A program made the translations under genes and the position numbers. From contig NZ_OY776574.1 of assembly GCF_963675815.1 (NCBI RefSeq), positions 428,001 through 492,000 on the forward strand: a stretch of 64,000 bases of DNA, read 5' to 3'. How positions within the stretch are numbered: position 1 is the first letter of the stretch; every line of letters starts with the position of its first letter. This document shows positions 17,838 through 27,468 of the stretch, one piece after another. The DNA is from an uncultured Desulfuromusa sp. Its GTDB lineage: Bacteria; Desulfobacterota; Desulfuromonadia; Desulfuromonadales; Geopsychrobacteraceae. Under the pieces are notes generated by a model. It was not told the DNA's origin, made no database searches, and was given only the letters and a program-made list of their open reading frames with translations.

Positions 17838-18535
17838 AGATCCTCCCGAAAACGATAACCAACCCCACGAACGGTTTCAATATAATGACTGCAAGACCCG
17901 AGTTTTTTTCGCAACCCTGCAATCTGGACATCAACAGCCCGATCCGTTACAGCGTAGTCTTCCCCGCGAACGGCATTAACTATTTGATAGCGGGTAAATA
18001 CCCAGCCCGGCCGACCGGCTAAGGCTTCAAGCACCCGGAATTCAGTAAATGTCAAATTTATTGTTTTGCCATCGACCTGGGCAACACTACGGCCGGAATG
18101 AATTCTGAGATCACCACGAACCAACTCATTCTGGTCCGCCTCCTGCTGTAACAGGTTTTTACGCCGAAGCACGGTCTGAATACGGGCCAATAGCACTTTA
18201 ATGCTGAATGGTTTGGTCACATAATCATCAGCTCCCAATTCCAATCCCCGGATGATATCGCTCTCTTCACCACGAGCAGTCAGCATGATAATGGGGATTG
18301 CGCTCGTTGCCTCATGACTCCGTAACCGGCGGCAAATTTCCAGACCGTCAATTCCGGGAAGCATCAGGTCCAGTAAAATCAAATCAGGGTTTTTCGCCGC
18401 GACAGCCGCTAATGCTTCTTCACCATGAGAAGCACAATCAGCATTGTAGCCGGCTTTGATCAGATTGAAATGGAGCAAGGCAAGAATATCTTCTTCATCT
18501 TCAACAACAAGGATGGACTTTTTCTGGTCTTCCAT
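17834..18535 (-). CDS. phoB: Phosphate regulon response regulator PhoB
   Basis: A 233-residue OmpR-family regulator: receiver (about 7-118) with acidic pair Glu12/Asp13, phospho-acceptor Asp56 (LLDLMLPG), Thr (LTARG) and Lys (TKPFS), then a winged-helix DNA-binding domain (about 140-231). It directs the Pho regulon, presumably through the box at 15994-16022. The start at ATG 18535 is chosen because AGAGG sits 5 bases before it; earlier ATGs at 18559 lack one. The order phoB-phoR-pstS places regulator and target on one strand. Confidence 0.92.
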   Translation of the reverse strand: MEDQKKSILVVEDEEDILALLHFNLIKAGYNADCASHGEEALAAVAAKNPDLILLDLMLPGIDGLEICRRLRSHEATSAIPIIMLTARGEESDIIRGLELGADDYVTKPFSIKVLLARIQTVLRRKNLLQQEADQNELVRGDLRIHSGRSVAQVDGKTINLTFTEFRVLEALAGRPGWVFTRYQIVNAVRGEDYAVTDRAVDVQIAGLRKKLGSCSHYIETVRGVGYRFREDL

Positions 18536-18590
18536 AAAACCTCTCATATTCATATTCAAGAGACCAATAATCTTGTAGCATCCGCTGCAA

Positions 18591-18608
18591 ATGTTAGGAT
18601 TTCATGAG
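18591..18608 (-). promoter_or_regulatory. Possible two-unit Pho box upstream of phoB
   Basis: On the minus strand CTCATGA (18608-18602) and CTAACAT (18597-18591) lie 11 bp apart, the same period and second unit as the box before pstS. The first unit is degenerate. It would allow autoregulation of phoBR. Between it and the ACT gene at 18765 the sequence is A+T rich without a gene. Confidence 0.4.
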
Positions 18609-18764
18609 TTTACTGAATTCAGTCTATTTTCATACATTCTTCGGCAACAGATTGCTATCAAAGAATCGAAAAAATAAATATTGAAGACTTGAACATAATT
18701 TTTGTTCATAATAGCAAAAAATAAATTCGGGTCGTAAATCCTATCGTTCCATAGAGGAGGTAAT

Positions 18765-19304
18765 GTGCAACATTTTGCCCTGACTATTATTGGCCGTGAC
18801 CGCCCCGGCATTGTTTCACAGGTGACAGAAATACTCTTTCAAGGTGGTTTTAATATCGCAGATTCCAGTTGTTCCATTCTCGGTGGACAATTCTCGATGA
18901 TTCTGATTATTTCCAACCCGGACATAACAACCACAGAACAATTCTGCGACACCTTCAAACCTCTTGAAGATAACAACCTGTCTGTCTATATCCGCACCCT
19001 GAAACCCGGTGGAGAAATTCGCCCCGAGCTTGAAGGTGATCTGTGCATGATTTCCGTTTACGGAGCCGATAAACCGGGAATCGTTTATCAGGTTGCCAAA
19101 GAATTGGGAGAACGCAAGATCAACATTACCGATTTGAATACCAAGCTTATTGGCAATAAAGAAAACCCCGTCTACGTCATGATGCTGGAAGCCATGCTGC
19201 CGGAAGATACTGAAATTGATGAGGTTGAAACCTGGATGCAAGAGCTGAAACAGAAGCTTCAGGTTGATATTTCTGTTCGTTCACTGGCTGCAATGGAGCT
19301 TTAA
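18765..19304 (+). CDS. Two-ACT-domain protein, GcvR-like
   Basis: A 179-residue protein with two ACT domains: about 3-70 (ALTIIGRDRPGIVSQVTEIL) and about 92-165 (ISVYGADKPGIVYQVAKELG). ACT pairs bind amino acids, most often glycine or serine in the GcvR group, which controls the glycine cleavage system. No DNA-binding domain is present. Start is GTG 18765 after a strong GAGGAGG. It lies five bases before def, so the two are probably cotranscribed. Confidence 0.85.
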   Translation: MQHFALTIIGRDRPGIVSQVTEILFQGGFNIADSSCSILGGQFSMILIISNPDITTTEQFCDTFKPLEDNNLSVYIRTLKPGGEIRPELEGDLCMISVYGADKPGIVYQVAKELGERKINITDLNTKLIGNKENPVYVMMLEAMLPEDTEIDEVETWMQELKQKLQVDISVRSLAAMEL

Positions 19305-19309
19305 AAGCA

Positions 19310-19816
19310 ATGGCTGTTCAAAAAGTTCTCGTCTATCCTGATCCTCGTCTGAAAGAAATCTGCGCCCCAATTGTCAATTTTGATGACACCGCCCGCCAAC
19401 TCCTTCAGGATCTCGTTGATACCATGGTCGAAGCTGGTCATTCGGTCGGGATTGCTGCACCTCAGATCGGGGACATTCGCCGCGCAGCTGTTGTTGATGT
19501 CTCAAAAAGCAAGCTGGGAAAAAAACAGGAAAATCATGGCTTACTGCAGATGATCAACCCAACGATCATAGAAAGAGAAGGAAGCAAAATTGTTCGAGAA
19601 GGGTGTATGTCGGTTCCTGACTATACCGGCAATGTAACCCGTTCAGAATCCATCGTGGTCCAGTTCATTGACCAGAACCAGGAACAACAGGTTATTCGGG
19701 CTGAGGGATTTGAAGCCGTAGCGATTCAACATGAATTGGATCATCTTGATGGGTTTCTTTTTCTCGATCGGGTGTCAAGTTTGAAAACCGATCTTTTTAG
19801 AAGAAAACAGAAATAA
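19310..19816 (+). CDS. def: Peptide deformylase
   Basis: A 168-residue enzyme with all three deformylase motifs: GIAAPQIG, EGCMSVP with the metal-ligand Cys, and QHELDHLDG with two metal-ligand His and the catalytic Glu. It removes the formyl group from new N-terminal methionines. Length and motifs match the type I enzyme. It is adjacent to fmt/rsm genes in many genomes but here follows the ACT gene. Confidence 0.97.
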   Translation: MAVQKVLVYPDPRLKEICAPIVNFDDTARQLLQDLVDTMVEAGHSVGIAAPQIGDIRRAAVVDVSKSKLGKKQENHGLLQMINPTIIEREGSKIVREGCMSVPDYTGNVTRSESIVVQFIDQNQEQQVIRAEGFEAVAIQHELDHLDGFLFLDRVSSLKTDLFRRKQK

Positions 19817-19893
19817 ACTTTTTCCTGTTTACGGATACTTGCTCTCAACCTTTGATTCATTGATTAATAGTCTTTCTAAAAAGAGCATGCCCC

Positions 19894-22170
19894 ATGTACA
19901 AAAACATATCCAGCCTGCAGATTCGGAGTGAACAAGTAGAGCAAATCTATAAAAACACCCTCTCTTCTTCCTTCACATCTATTATAGCAGCCAGCCTTCT
20001 TTCTTATATTCAATGGCCGGTTATTGCCCACGATATCATTTTAATATGGCTAACCTGCATGCTCATTCTCACTGTAATCCGAGTGATTTCTGTGCTCGCA
20101 TTTTTTCGTATCAAGCCCGGCTTGACCGAAATTAAATTTTGGGAAAGATTATCTGTCACCGTTATGTTTTTTGCAGCGACCACCTGGAGTGCAGCAGGAA
20201 TTTTCCTTTTCCCTGAAGGGAATTTTGAACGGCAGGCCGGAACAATTGTTATGCTTGCAGGATTATCAGCCGGAGCCGCTGCAGCGCTTTCAGCGTTACG
20301 TCAACCGGCCATGATATTTATTCCTTTCGCAATGGTGCCACTGACAATTCATCTGTTTACTGAAGCATCCAGTGTGACCTCTTCTCTTGCCATAATGTGT
20401 CTTATTTACACTGTTTTCCTCTTGTTAACGGCGGAAAGAAACTACAAAACCCTGCGACAAAACATCAGTATGAGAATACAAAGTCGACTTGAAGGAAAGA
20501 TCATCCGCAAGTCAGAAGAGAGGAATGTCAAAACCGTTGAAATTTTAAGGAAAATTGCCTCTGGAGAACCTGCCGAAAAAATCTTTGACGCCATTGCCCT
20601 TTTATACGAATCACATCACCCCGGCCTACGCTGTTCAATGCTTATTATGCAAGGAAACAAACTTCTCCATGGGGGAGCTCCAAGCCTCCCGGAAGCATAC
20701 TGTCAAGCCATCCACGGTCTGGAGTGTGGACCAGACACCGGGTCTTGTGGAACCTCAACTTATACGGGAAAGCGCGTTATCGTTGAAGATATTGCAACAG
20801 ATCCAAAATGGAGCAAGCTCAAAAACATCGCTTTGCAACATGGATTACGCAGTTGCTGGTCAGAACCAATCAAGGATTCGGCAGGCAGGGTCATGGGGGC
20901 TTTTGGCATGTACTACGATCACCCTGCGGTGCCCACTGAGGAGGAATTATCCGACCTGGAAGCTGCTGCCCGTTTGGCCGCCATTGTTATGGAACGAGAG
21001 GAGAGGGAAAAACAACTGCAACAGAAACATAAGATGGAGGCCGTAGGTTACATGGCTGGCGGCATGGCGCATAATTTCAACAATAACCTCGCTATTATCC
21101 TGGGAAACCTTGAGCTGGCCCAGTTGAAACAAAATGGTAATACAAAGGCTGTTTCACTGCTGGAAAATGCGAAGACAGCTGTTTTTCGTTCCCGTGACCT
21201 GGTCAACCAGATCATCACCTACAGCCGGAAAGGTTCCCATGAAAAAACTCCGATGCAGCTACTTTCCATCGTCAATGAAACCGTCTCCCTGCTGCATTCC
21301 ACTTTACCATCCACCATCAAAATAGAAACAGCGTCCAGTCCTGACAGTACATCGACTTTCATTCATGCCGATGCCTCGCAAATACAGGAAATTATAATCA
21401 ATCTTTGTAAAAATTCTATCCACGCCATGAACGAAAAAGGAGTATTGAAAATTTTTCTCGAAGCCGTTGAATTGACACAGAAAGATATCCCTGCCCAAGA
21501 TAAGAAAAGACCAGGTCTTTACGCTAAACTCAGCGTTCAAGACAATGGTTGCGGGATTCCTTCACCAATGCTCGACAAGATTTTTGATCCATTTTTCACC
21601 ACCAAAGAAGAATTTGAGGGTGCGGGAATGGGATTGGCAACCGTTCAGGGAATTGTTGCCCAACATGATGGGATTATAACAATTGACAGCTTCCCTGGCG
21701 CAGGCACAACATTTTCCCTTTATTTTCCAGTCATTGAACATTCCCAGGTCGCAGAAAGTGCTCCCCAAAATGCAACTTTTCCAGCAGGAAGCGAACGCAT
21801 CCTGAATGTTGATGATGATCCTCTTCTCGCCACTCTTGGCGAAGCGATCTTGAAAAAAGGAGGGTATGACGTCACCACTGCGACTGACAGTATCGCAGCT
21901 TTGAAGCTGTTTACAGCCAACCCTGATGCCTTTGATCTCGTAATCACCGACCAGACCATGCCGGACCTCACCGGACAGGAACTCATTCAGAAAATCAAGC
22001 AGATCCGCTCAAAAATTCCTGTCATTATCTGCACCGGGTATAGCAACAAGATCGACCATGAAAAAGCAAATAAGATAGGCGTCAATGCTTTCTTTATGAA
22101 GCCCTTAGATATGAATCAGCTTCTGCAAACTGTACGGCAGGTGCTTGACGAAGGAAAAAAACAGCTTTAG
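19894..22170 (+). CDS. Hybrid sensor histidine kinase with integral membrane sensor, GAF and receiver
   Basis: A 758-residue protein. Six or so helices (about 25-180) form an N-terminal membrane sensor; a GAF domain follows at about 215-370 (SCGTSTYTGKRVIVEDIATD), then HisKA with His393 (GGMAHNFNN), an HATPase domain with DNGCGI and GAGMGLATV, and a receiver with Asp686 (ITDQTM). As with the kinase at 1234, no DNA-binding output is attached. The last four bases overlap the 3' end of cobO, which is on the other strand. The signal is unknown. Confidence 0.9.
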   Translation: MYKNISSLQIRSEQVEQIYKNTLSSSFTSIIAASLLSYIQWPVIAHDIILIWLTCMLILTVIRVISVLAFFRIKPGLTEIKFWERLSVTVMFFAATTWSAAGIFLFPEGNFERQAGTIVMLAGLSAGAAAALSALRQPAMIFIPFAMVPLTIHLFTEASSVTSSLAIMCLIYTVFLLLTAERNYKTLRQNISMRIQSRLEGKIIRKSEERNVKTVEILRKIASGEPAEKIFDAIALLYESHHPGLRCSMLIMQGNKLLHGGAPSLPEAYCQAIHGLECGPDTGSCGTSTYTGKRVIVEDIATDPKWSKLKNIALQHGLRSCWSEPIKDSAGRVMGAFGMYYDHPAVPTEEELSDLEAAARLAAIVMEREEREKQLQQKHKMEAVGYMAGGMAHNFNNNLAIILGNLELAQLKQNGNTKAVSLLENAKTAVFRSRDLVNQIITYSRKGSHEKTPMQLLSIVNETVSLLHSTLPSTIKIETASSPDSTSTFIHADASQIQEIIINLCKNSIHAMNEKGVLKIFLEAVELTQKDIPAQDKKRPGLYAKLSVQDNGCGIPSPMLDKIFDPFFTTKEEFEGAGMGLATVQGIVAQHDGIITIDSFPGAGTTFSLYFPVIEHSQVAESAPQNATFPAGSERILNVDDDPLLATLGEAILKKGGYDVTTATDSIAALKLFTANPDAFDLVITDQTMPDLTGQELIQKIKQIRSKIPVIICTGYSNKIDHEKANKIGVNAFFMKPLDMNQLLQTVRQVLDEGKKQL

Positions 22171-22748
22171 TAATCGACACCAGGCTGTGGCTCGATATCT
22201 TTCCGATAGGCATGTTTTATTTCACGAACCTCACTTACAGTATCCGCCATCGCTATCACCTTTTCATGGGCATCGCGTCCGGTACAAACAAGGTGCATCA
22301 GAGGTGGTTTGCTCTGCAGGAGATCGAGAACCTGTTCGAGGTCGACAAGACCAAGATGTAACGCATTGTTGATTTCGTCAAGGATCAGAAGGTCACAGCT
22401 TCTTGTCGCAATCTTTTCCCCTGCCAAATCAATCGCATCTTGTGCGTTTGCACGATGTTCTTCTTTGGAATAAGGATTGCCCTGAATACCACAGAACCCT
22501 TTCCCCGTAGCAATGAGCTCAATATCGCAGTCCATTTTTTTCACCCCGTCCCATTCACCAGCATAGATATCACCTTTCATAAACTGGATAATACAGACCT
22601 TCATCCCATGGCCGCAGGCTCGCAGAGCCATACCCAGTGCTGAAGTGGTTTTTCCCTTACCGTTGCCAGTGATAACAACAATCAGTCCATGAGGTTTTTT
22701 GGGTTCAAGGTGGTCAATTCTATCTGGTTTTGTTCCACGAATATTCAT
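22167..22748 (-). CDS. cobO: Cob(I)alamin adenosyltransferase, CobO/BtuR type
   Basis: A 193-residue enzyme that adenosylates cob(I)alamin to coenzyme B12. It has the P-loop GNGKGKTTSALG (about 28-39), LLILDEINNALHLG, and the C-terminal YRKDIEPQPGVDY typical of the family. It works in B12 synthesis or salvage. No other cob genes and no cobalamin riboswitch are visible nearby. Confidence 0.94.
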   Translation of the reverse strand: MNIRGTKPDRIDHLEPKKPHGLIVVITGNGKGKTTSALGMALRACGHGMKVCIIQFMKGDIYAGEWDGVKKMDCDIELIATGKGFCGIQGNPYSKEEHRANAQDAIDLAGEKIATRSCDLLILDEINNALHLGLVDLEQVLDLLQSKPPLMHLVCTGRDAHEKVIAMADTVSEVREIKHAYRKDIEPQPGVDY

Positions 22749-22812
22749 TTTTTCATCTTCATCTCAAGTTGTCACTCCGAAGCTCATCCTTGATATCCCA
22801 AACAGCATGCCA

Positions 22813-23733
22813 TTAAGCAAAAGGAAACGATACGAACAGTCTATCCAGAATCAAGACCGTGAGAAGTAGAGCCATTGAAATATTAGTGAGGTGGAACTTC
22901 CGTACAATGGGATCTGTTTGTTTCACATCAGCAGGTTTCTTGACCATTGAAACAGCAACAATAAAAAGGCTTAAAACAAAAGAGATCAGAAGAACCGGGC
23001 TTTGTATATAACCAAATAATGGAAAGAGCAGGTAACAGAGAAACAGTCCCGCCAGCCAGCAGTTGTTAATTCTCAGCAATCTTTGTGTCGGTATTGTTTT
23101 AAAAATATTCGGCAACCCGCTGCGCCGCAAATCATCACGGTAACGGCAGAGCAGAAGCCAGGTATGTGGAATCTGCCAGATAAATAACGTTCCCGCCAGA
23201 ATTAATGATTTATGTGTGATCAGGAGCCCTCCGGCTGCGGTCCAACCGATTAATGGGGGCAAAGCCCCACATATTGCCCCCGGTATTGCGGCAAAAGGGG
23301 TCTGGCGTTTTAATGGCGTGTAAACGGCGTTGTACCAGATCACTGCCAGCAGGCCGAGCAGAAGAGGCAGACTTCCAGGCAAAGCAGACAGCAGAAGTGA
23401 ACCACAGCCTATTGCTAATGATGCCGATAATAATGCTGCCTGCGGTGAAAGCGTCCCCATTGGCAAAGGACGCCGTTGCGTCCGTTCCATCCGCACATCC
23501 AGATCTTGTTCTTGCCATTGATTCAGCGCAGAGCATCCTGCAGCCAGAGATCCCACGCCGGCAGTCACCAGAAAGGCGTGAACAGACAAATTCCCGCCGA
23601 AAAACAGATATCCAGCCAATGATGAGAGGGCAACCATCGCCGAAAGTTCAGCACGGAAAAGTCGCCGTAAAGATTGTGGCAGGGATAATGCCGGTGCTGC
23701 GGCCGTTGTATTATTCAGAATCGGTGTCGGCAT
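22813..23733 (-). CDS. ctaB: Protoheme IX farnesyltransferase (heme O synthase)
   Basis: A 306-residue UbiA-family membrane enzyme with about eight helices. The first Asp-rich motif is NQWQEQDLDVRMERTQRRPLP. It attaches farnesyl to heme b to make heme O, the precursor of heme A for the oxidase encoded upstream. No ctaA (heme A synthase) lies in the window, so heme A synthesis must be completed elsewhere or the oxidase uses heme O. ATG 23733 is preferred over GTG 23736. It lies 12 bases after coxB. Confidence 0.92.
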   Translation of the reverse strand: MPTPILNNTTAAAPALSLPQSLRRLFRAELSAMVALSSLAGYLFFGGNLSVHAFLVTAGVGSLAAGCSALNQWQEQDLDVRMERTQRRPLPMGTLSPQAALLSASLAIGCGSLLLSALPGSLPLLLGLLAVIWYNAVYTPLKRQTPFAAIPGAICGALPPLIGWTAAGGLLITHKSLILAGTLFIWQIPHTWLLLCRYRDDLRRSGLPNIFKTIPTQRLLRINNCWLAGLFLCYLLFPLFGYIQSPVLLISFVLSLFIVAVSMVKKPADVKQTDPIVRKFHLTNISMALLLTVLILDRLFVSFPFA

Positions 23734-23745
23734 CACATTCTTCCG

Positions 23746-24951
23746 CTATTGTTTAAGGAGATAGTTAATAATCGCATCAATTTCTTCTTCACTCAAATAA
23801 TCGACTGCAGGCATCATCGGAGCAAATCCTTTCACCATTTCGGCATCAGGTTCAAGCAAAGCCCGGCGCAAATATTCAGCATCAACTTTGAGAGTAACCT
23901 CTTTACCGTCACGCTCAACCGTGACTTGACGCTCTCCAATTCCCATAAATGTCGGTGCGATCTCTTCACTGCCATCCATGGAGTGGCAACTGATACAGCC
24001 ATTTTCCGCCAATAATTTACCCCCGCTCAACTCTACTGGGGCAACCTTGCCAAGGAGATAATCAACAACAGCCTGAAGATCCTCCTTGCTGATCGTCTCT
24101 TCATCATAAGCCGGCATCATCGGGTCAAAACCTTTGGTGATTTCAGCCTCCGGATCTCGAATGGCCCGTTTCAGATAATCTTCATCAATCGTAATTTCCA
24201 GTGTTTTACCGTCCTTCTCAATTTGCCGTGGGTTCCCAGCCAATTCAAACAAAGTCGGTCCAATATTTTCAGAACCATCCAGGCTGTGACAACCGATGCA
24301 ACCTTGCTCGTTCAAAACCACTAAACCTCTTGGATCTCCAGAGGACTGGGGAGATTGGGACCACTCGGCAAATTCTTCCTCGCTGAGAACTTCGATACTG
24401 GTGGTCATATCAGCATGACCGACTCCGCAGTATTCAGCACAAAAGATATCGTAACTTCCCGGTTCCGTGGCCTGAAACCAGACGTAAGATTCTATATCCG
24501 GAACAGTGTCACGCTTGATCCGAAATGCCGGGACAAAAAAACTATGCAAAACATCCGCTGAATAGAGCTGAACCTTGACGGGCTTGTTGACCGGGACATA
24601 AAGCTTGCTCTCTTTTCTCCCATCCGGGTATTCGAAGACCCATGACCACATCCGTGCGGTCGCTTTGACCTCCATGGCTCCAGCGGGAATTTCACGCAAG
24701 CCGACATAATTCGTCCAGCCATACCAGAACATCGTCATCACAATAATAATCGGGAGCACTGTCCAAATGCTTTCCAGCAACCAACTTCCCTCAACTTGCG
24801 ATGTCGGTTCCGGGTATTTAGAACGCCGATATTTCACCACAAAATAGATAGTGACAGCGGTAATCCCCAACAGCAGAATCAGGGAAAACCCAAAGATATA
24901 GATCAAAACATTATCAACGGCTTGTGCAGTCGGATTATTCAATTGATTCAC
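23746..24951 (-). CDS. coxB: Cytochrome c oxidase subunit II with two C-terminal cytochrome c domains
   Basis: A 401-residue subunit II. Two helices (about 15-40 and 58-80), then a CuA cupredoxin domain with His in VLHSFFVPAF and the CuA loop CAEYCGVGHADM. Two fused cytochrome c domains follow, each with CxxCH (CIGCH and CISCH) and a MMPA methionine region. The two are about 100 residues apart and clearly similar, so they arose by tandem duplication. Caa3 oxidases normally carry one such domain. Start is GTG 24951 after GGGAGAG. Confidence 0.94.
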   Translation of the reverse strand: MNQLNNPTAQAVDNVLIYIFGFSLILLLGITAVTIYFVVKYRRSKYPEPTSQVEGSWLLESIWTVLPIIIVMTMFWYGWTNYVGLREIPAGAMEVKATARMWSWVFEYPDGRKESKLYVPVNKPVKVQLYSADVLHSFFVPAFRIKRDTVPDIESYVWFQATEPGSYDIFCAEYCGVGHADMTTSIEVLSEEEFAEWSQSPQSSGDPRGLVVLNEQGCIGCHSLDGSENIGPTLFELAGNPRQIEKDGKTLEITIDEDYLKRAIRDPEAEITKGFDPMMPAYDEETISKEDLQAVVDYLLGKVAPVELSGGKLLAENGCISCHSMDGSEEIAPTFMGIGERQVTVERDGKEVTLKVDAEYLRRALLEPDAEMVKGFAPMMPAVDYLSEEEIDAIINYLLKQ

Positions 24952-24960
24952 AATCTCTCC

Positions 24961-25245
24961 CTAACGGTAAAGCACATCGGTAAAAGTCAGCCCAACGAAT
25001 ATTGCAACGATGACAAGCAGGGTCAGGAGTCCGATCTTGAAGAGTTTTGACTCCTGTTTTAAGTGCATAAAAATAAAAATAACCAGACTCGATTTCAATG
25101 AAGCGATCGCCAGTGCGACCCAGATATTTAACGCACCCAAATGCACACGGGATACAGCAATTGTCACCACTGTCAGGATCAGCAATGCGATCCAGATCAG
25201 AATAAAGGTCCGGTAGGGAACCGGCTCATGTTTATGCTCTGACAT
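24961..25245 (-). CDS. Cytochrome c oxidase subunit IV-like protein
   Basis: A 94-residue protein with three predicted helices (about 12-32, 38-60, 68-90), matching bacterial subunit IV (CtaF/CoxD type; MHLKQESKLFKIG is typical). It stabilises the oxidase. A GAGGTGACCT ribosome site precedes ATG 25245. It is nine bases from both neighbours. Confidence 0.86.
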   Translation of the reverse strand: MSEHKHEPVPYRTFILIWIALLILTVVTIAVSRVHLGALNIWVALAIASLKSSLVIFIFMHLKQESKLFKIGLLTLLVIVAIFVGLTFTDVLYR

Positions 25246-25253
25246 AGGTCACC

Positions 25254-25853
25254 TCACAGAATCAAATAGTAGAGTGGAAACAGGAAGATCCAGACCAAAT
25301 CAACCAGGTGCCAGTAAAGAGCACTATTTTCCAACAAGGTATAACGCTCACTGGTCACCTTCCCTTTGGCAATCATTGTGGCCACAACGCCAATAAGAGT
25401 GCCGCCGATCAGAATATGGACACCATGCAGTCCCGCTGTAAAGTAGTAGAGATTAAAGAACGCTGTGATCCCCGGCCCCATCTCGGCAAGATGCTCCGAT
25501 CCGGGATAAATTCCATGACCAATCTCGGCAGCCCATTCAAAATATTTATTGATCAAAAAGACAACAGCCAGACCGATAGTGACCCAACAGAGGGTCAGGG
25601 TTTGCTTTATTTTATTTCTTTGTATGGCTGTGATTGCCAGAGCAATAGTAAGACTGCTCGTTAACAGGACAAGGGTATTAATCGTCCCAAAGTAAATATT
25701 CAGTTTATGACTGGCTTCCGCAAATTGCTGTGGAAATTTTGCCAAAGCGACTGAATAAAGGATAAACAATCCGCTAAAAAGAATGACTTCCGTATAAAGA
25801 AACAACCACATTCCAAAGCGGGCACCCGTATCGTCACGATGTTCAATACTCAT
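25254..25853 (-). CDS. coxC: Cytochrome c oxidase subunit III
   Basis: A 199-residue subunit with five predicted helices. Motifs FGMWLFLYTEVILFSGLF near the start and FYFTAGLHGVHILIG mark it as the short bacterial form. The start at ATG 25853 is preferred to 25877 because an AAAGGGG site precedes it; it overlaps the coxA stop by 11 bases. Confidence 0.93.
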   Translation of the reverse strand: MSIEHRDDTGARFGMWLFLYTEVILFSGLFILYSVALAKFPQQFAEASHKLNIYFGTINTLVLLTSSLTIALAITAIQRNKIKQTLTLCWVTIGLAVVFLINKYFEWAAEIGHGIYPGSEHLAEMGPGITAFFNLYYFTAGLHGVHILIGGTLIGVVATMIAKGKVTSERYTLLENSALYWHLVDLVWIFLFPLYYLIL

Positions 25854-27468
25854 CAGCAATGACCCCTTTGTAATCATAGGGACCCTTGGTTACAATCGGA
25901 TCCTCTTCGCCAAAATTCTCCATCGGCGGTGGTGAGGGAACTGTCCACTCCAGAGTGGCACTGCCCCATGGATTTTTACCGACAAGAGGCCCACGGCGAA
26001 TACCGTTCCAGAGGTTTACAAACATCATGATCAACCCTGCGACAAGCACCCAGGATCCGAGAGTGGAAACGACATTGAGAGTTTGAAATTCAGGTAAATA
26101 GTCATAATAGCGTCTCGGCATTCCCTGAACACCAACGGCCTGCATCGCCATATAGGTGATGTTAAAACCAACGAACACTAATCCCCAACTGATAACGGCG
26201 ATTTTGTGGTTATACATGCGCCCGGTAAATTTCGGCAACCAATAGTGTAAAGCTGCAAAAAAAGCAAAGCCCGTACCGCCGAACATGGTGTAGTGGAAGT
26301 GACCAACGACAAAAGTGGTATCATGCAAATGGATATCACTGGCCGCTGCCCCTAAAGCCAGCCCACCAAGACCACCAATAGCGAAATTAAAGATAAACGC
26401 AAGGGCATGAAGCATAGGTGGAGCCAACTGGATTGACCCCTTGTACAGGGTTGAAACCCAGTTAAAAACTTTGATGGCGCTGGGAATAGCGACGATAAAT
26501 GTCAAAAATGAAAAAATCAGAATTGCAAAATCACTCATGCCGCTGGCATACATATGGTGAGCCCACACCAGAGAACCGGCAAAAGCAATCGCCAGACTGG
26601 AAAAAGCCATAGCCCAGTAACCGAATAAAGGCTTTCGGGAGAATGTCGGGATAATCTCTGAGATCACCCCCATTCCGGGGAGAATCATGATGTAAACTGC
26701 GGGATGTGAATAAATCCAGAAGAGATGCTGATAGAGGATAGGATCTCCCCCGCGGGCCGCATCAAACAGGCCTGCCCCGAAGACACGTTCCAACACAATC
26801 AGTATCAGGGTGATCCCCAGCATCGGAGTCGCAAGGATTTGTATCCAGGCGGTCGAATAAAGGGTCCACACGAACATCGGCAGGCGCCCCCACCCCATCC
26901 CTTCAGCACGTAACCGGTGAATCGTGGTCACAAAGTTGATCCCGGTCAACATTGAGGAAAACCCCAACATCAACGCCGCTGTAACGGCCAGGTTGACATT
27001 TGTTGTGGTCTGGGTACTGAACGGAACATAAAAAGTCCACCCCGTATCCGGGGCACCGCCACCTGAAAAAACCGCAATGACCGCAAGAATCGCACCGGCA
27101 ATATAACAATACCAGGACAGAAGATTCAGCTTTGGGAAAGAAACATCCCGAGCTCCAATTTGTATCGGCAAGACCAGATTGCCGAAAGCAGCGGGAATAC
27201 TTGGGATAATGAAAAGAAAAATCATGATAATGCCATGGACCGTAAAAGTGGCATTATAGGTCTGAGGACCCATGATAGTTGGTCCCGGAGCAATCAGCTC
27301 TAAACGAAGGGCGAGCCCCAGACACATCGCAATAATAAACATTGCAACGATACAGCCAAGATACAGGATACCAATCCGCTTGTGATCCGTAGACAAAAGC
27401 CAGCCAAGTATCCCTGGACGGGGGCTTTCGCTATAGAAACCGGTGTATTTAAGAGGCTCATTTGTCAT
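25843..27468 (-). CDS. coxA: Cytochrome c oxidase subunit I, type A2
   Basis: A 541-residue catalytic subunit with twelve predicted helices. Heme and copper ligands are visible: His78 (TVHGIIM), His255, the His pair in WAHHMYASGM and VVGHFHYTMFGG. The K-channel Tyr259 is present. The motif around it is YSHPAVY (residues 253-259) instead of HPEVY, so the proton-channel Glu of type A1 is replaced by Ala with Tyr-Ser two positions before His. This is the type A2 signature. The ATG overlaps the SCO stop as ATGA. Confidence 0.96.
   Translation of the reverse strand: MTNEPLKYTGFYSESPRPGILGWLLSTDHKRIGILYLGCIVAMFIIAMCLGLALRLELIAPGPTIMGPQTYNATFTVHGIIMIFLFIIPSIPAAFGNLVLPIQIGARDVSFPKLNLLSWYCYIAGAILAVIAVFSGGGAPDTGWTFYVPFSTQTTTNVNLAVTAALMLGFSSMLTGINFVTTIHRLRAEGMGWGRLPMFVWTLYSTAWIQILATPMLGITLILIVLERVFGAGLFDAARGGDPILYQHLFWIYSHPAVYIMILPGMGVISEIIPTFSRKPLFGYWAMAFSSLAIAFAGSLVWAHHMYASGMSDFAILIFSFLTFIVAIPSAIKVFNWVSTLYKGSIQLAPPMLHALAFIFNFAIGGLGGLALGAAASDIHLHDTTFVVGHFHYTMFGGTGFAFFAALHYWLPKFTGRMYNHKIAVISWGLVFVGFNITYMAMQAVGVQGMPRRYYDYLPEFQTLNVVSTLGSWVLVAGLIMMFVNLWNGIRRGPLVGKNPWGSATLEWTVPSPPPMENFGEEDPIVTKGPYDYKGVIADEY

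Noticed and set aside
22749..22812. Cobalamin riboswitch for cobO
   Set aside because: The upstream gap is about 64 bases, too short for the element, and no B12 box is seen.
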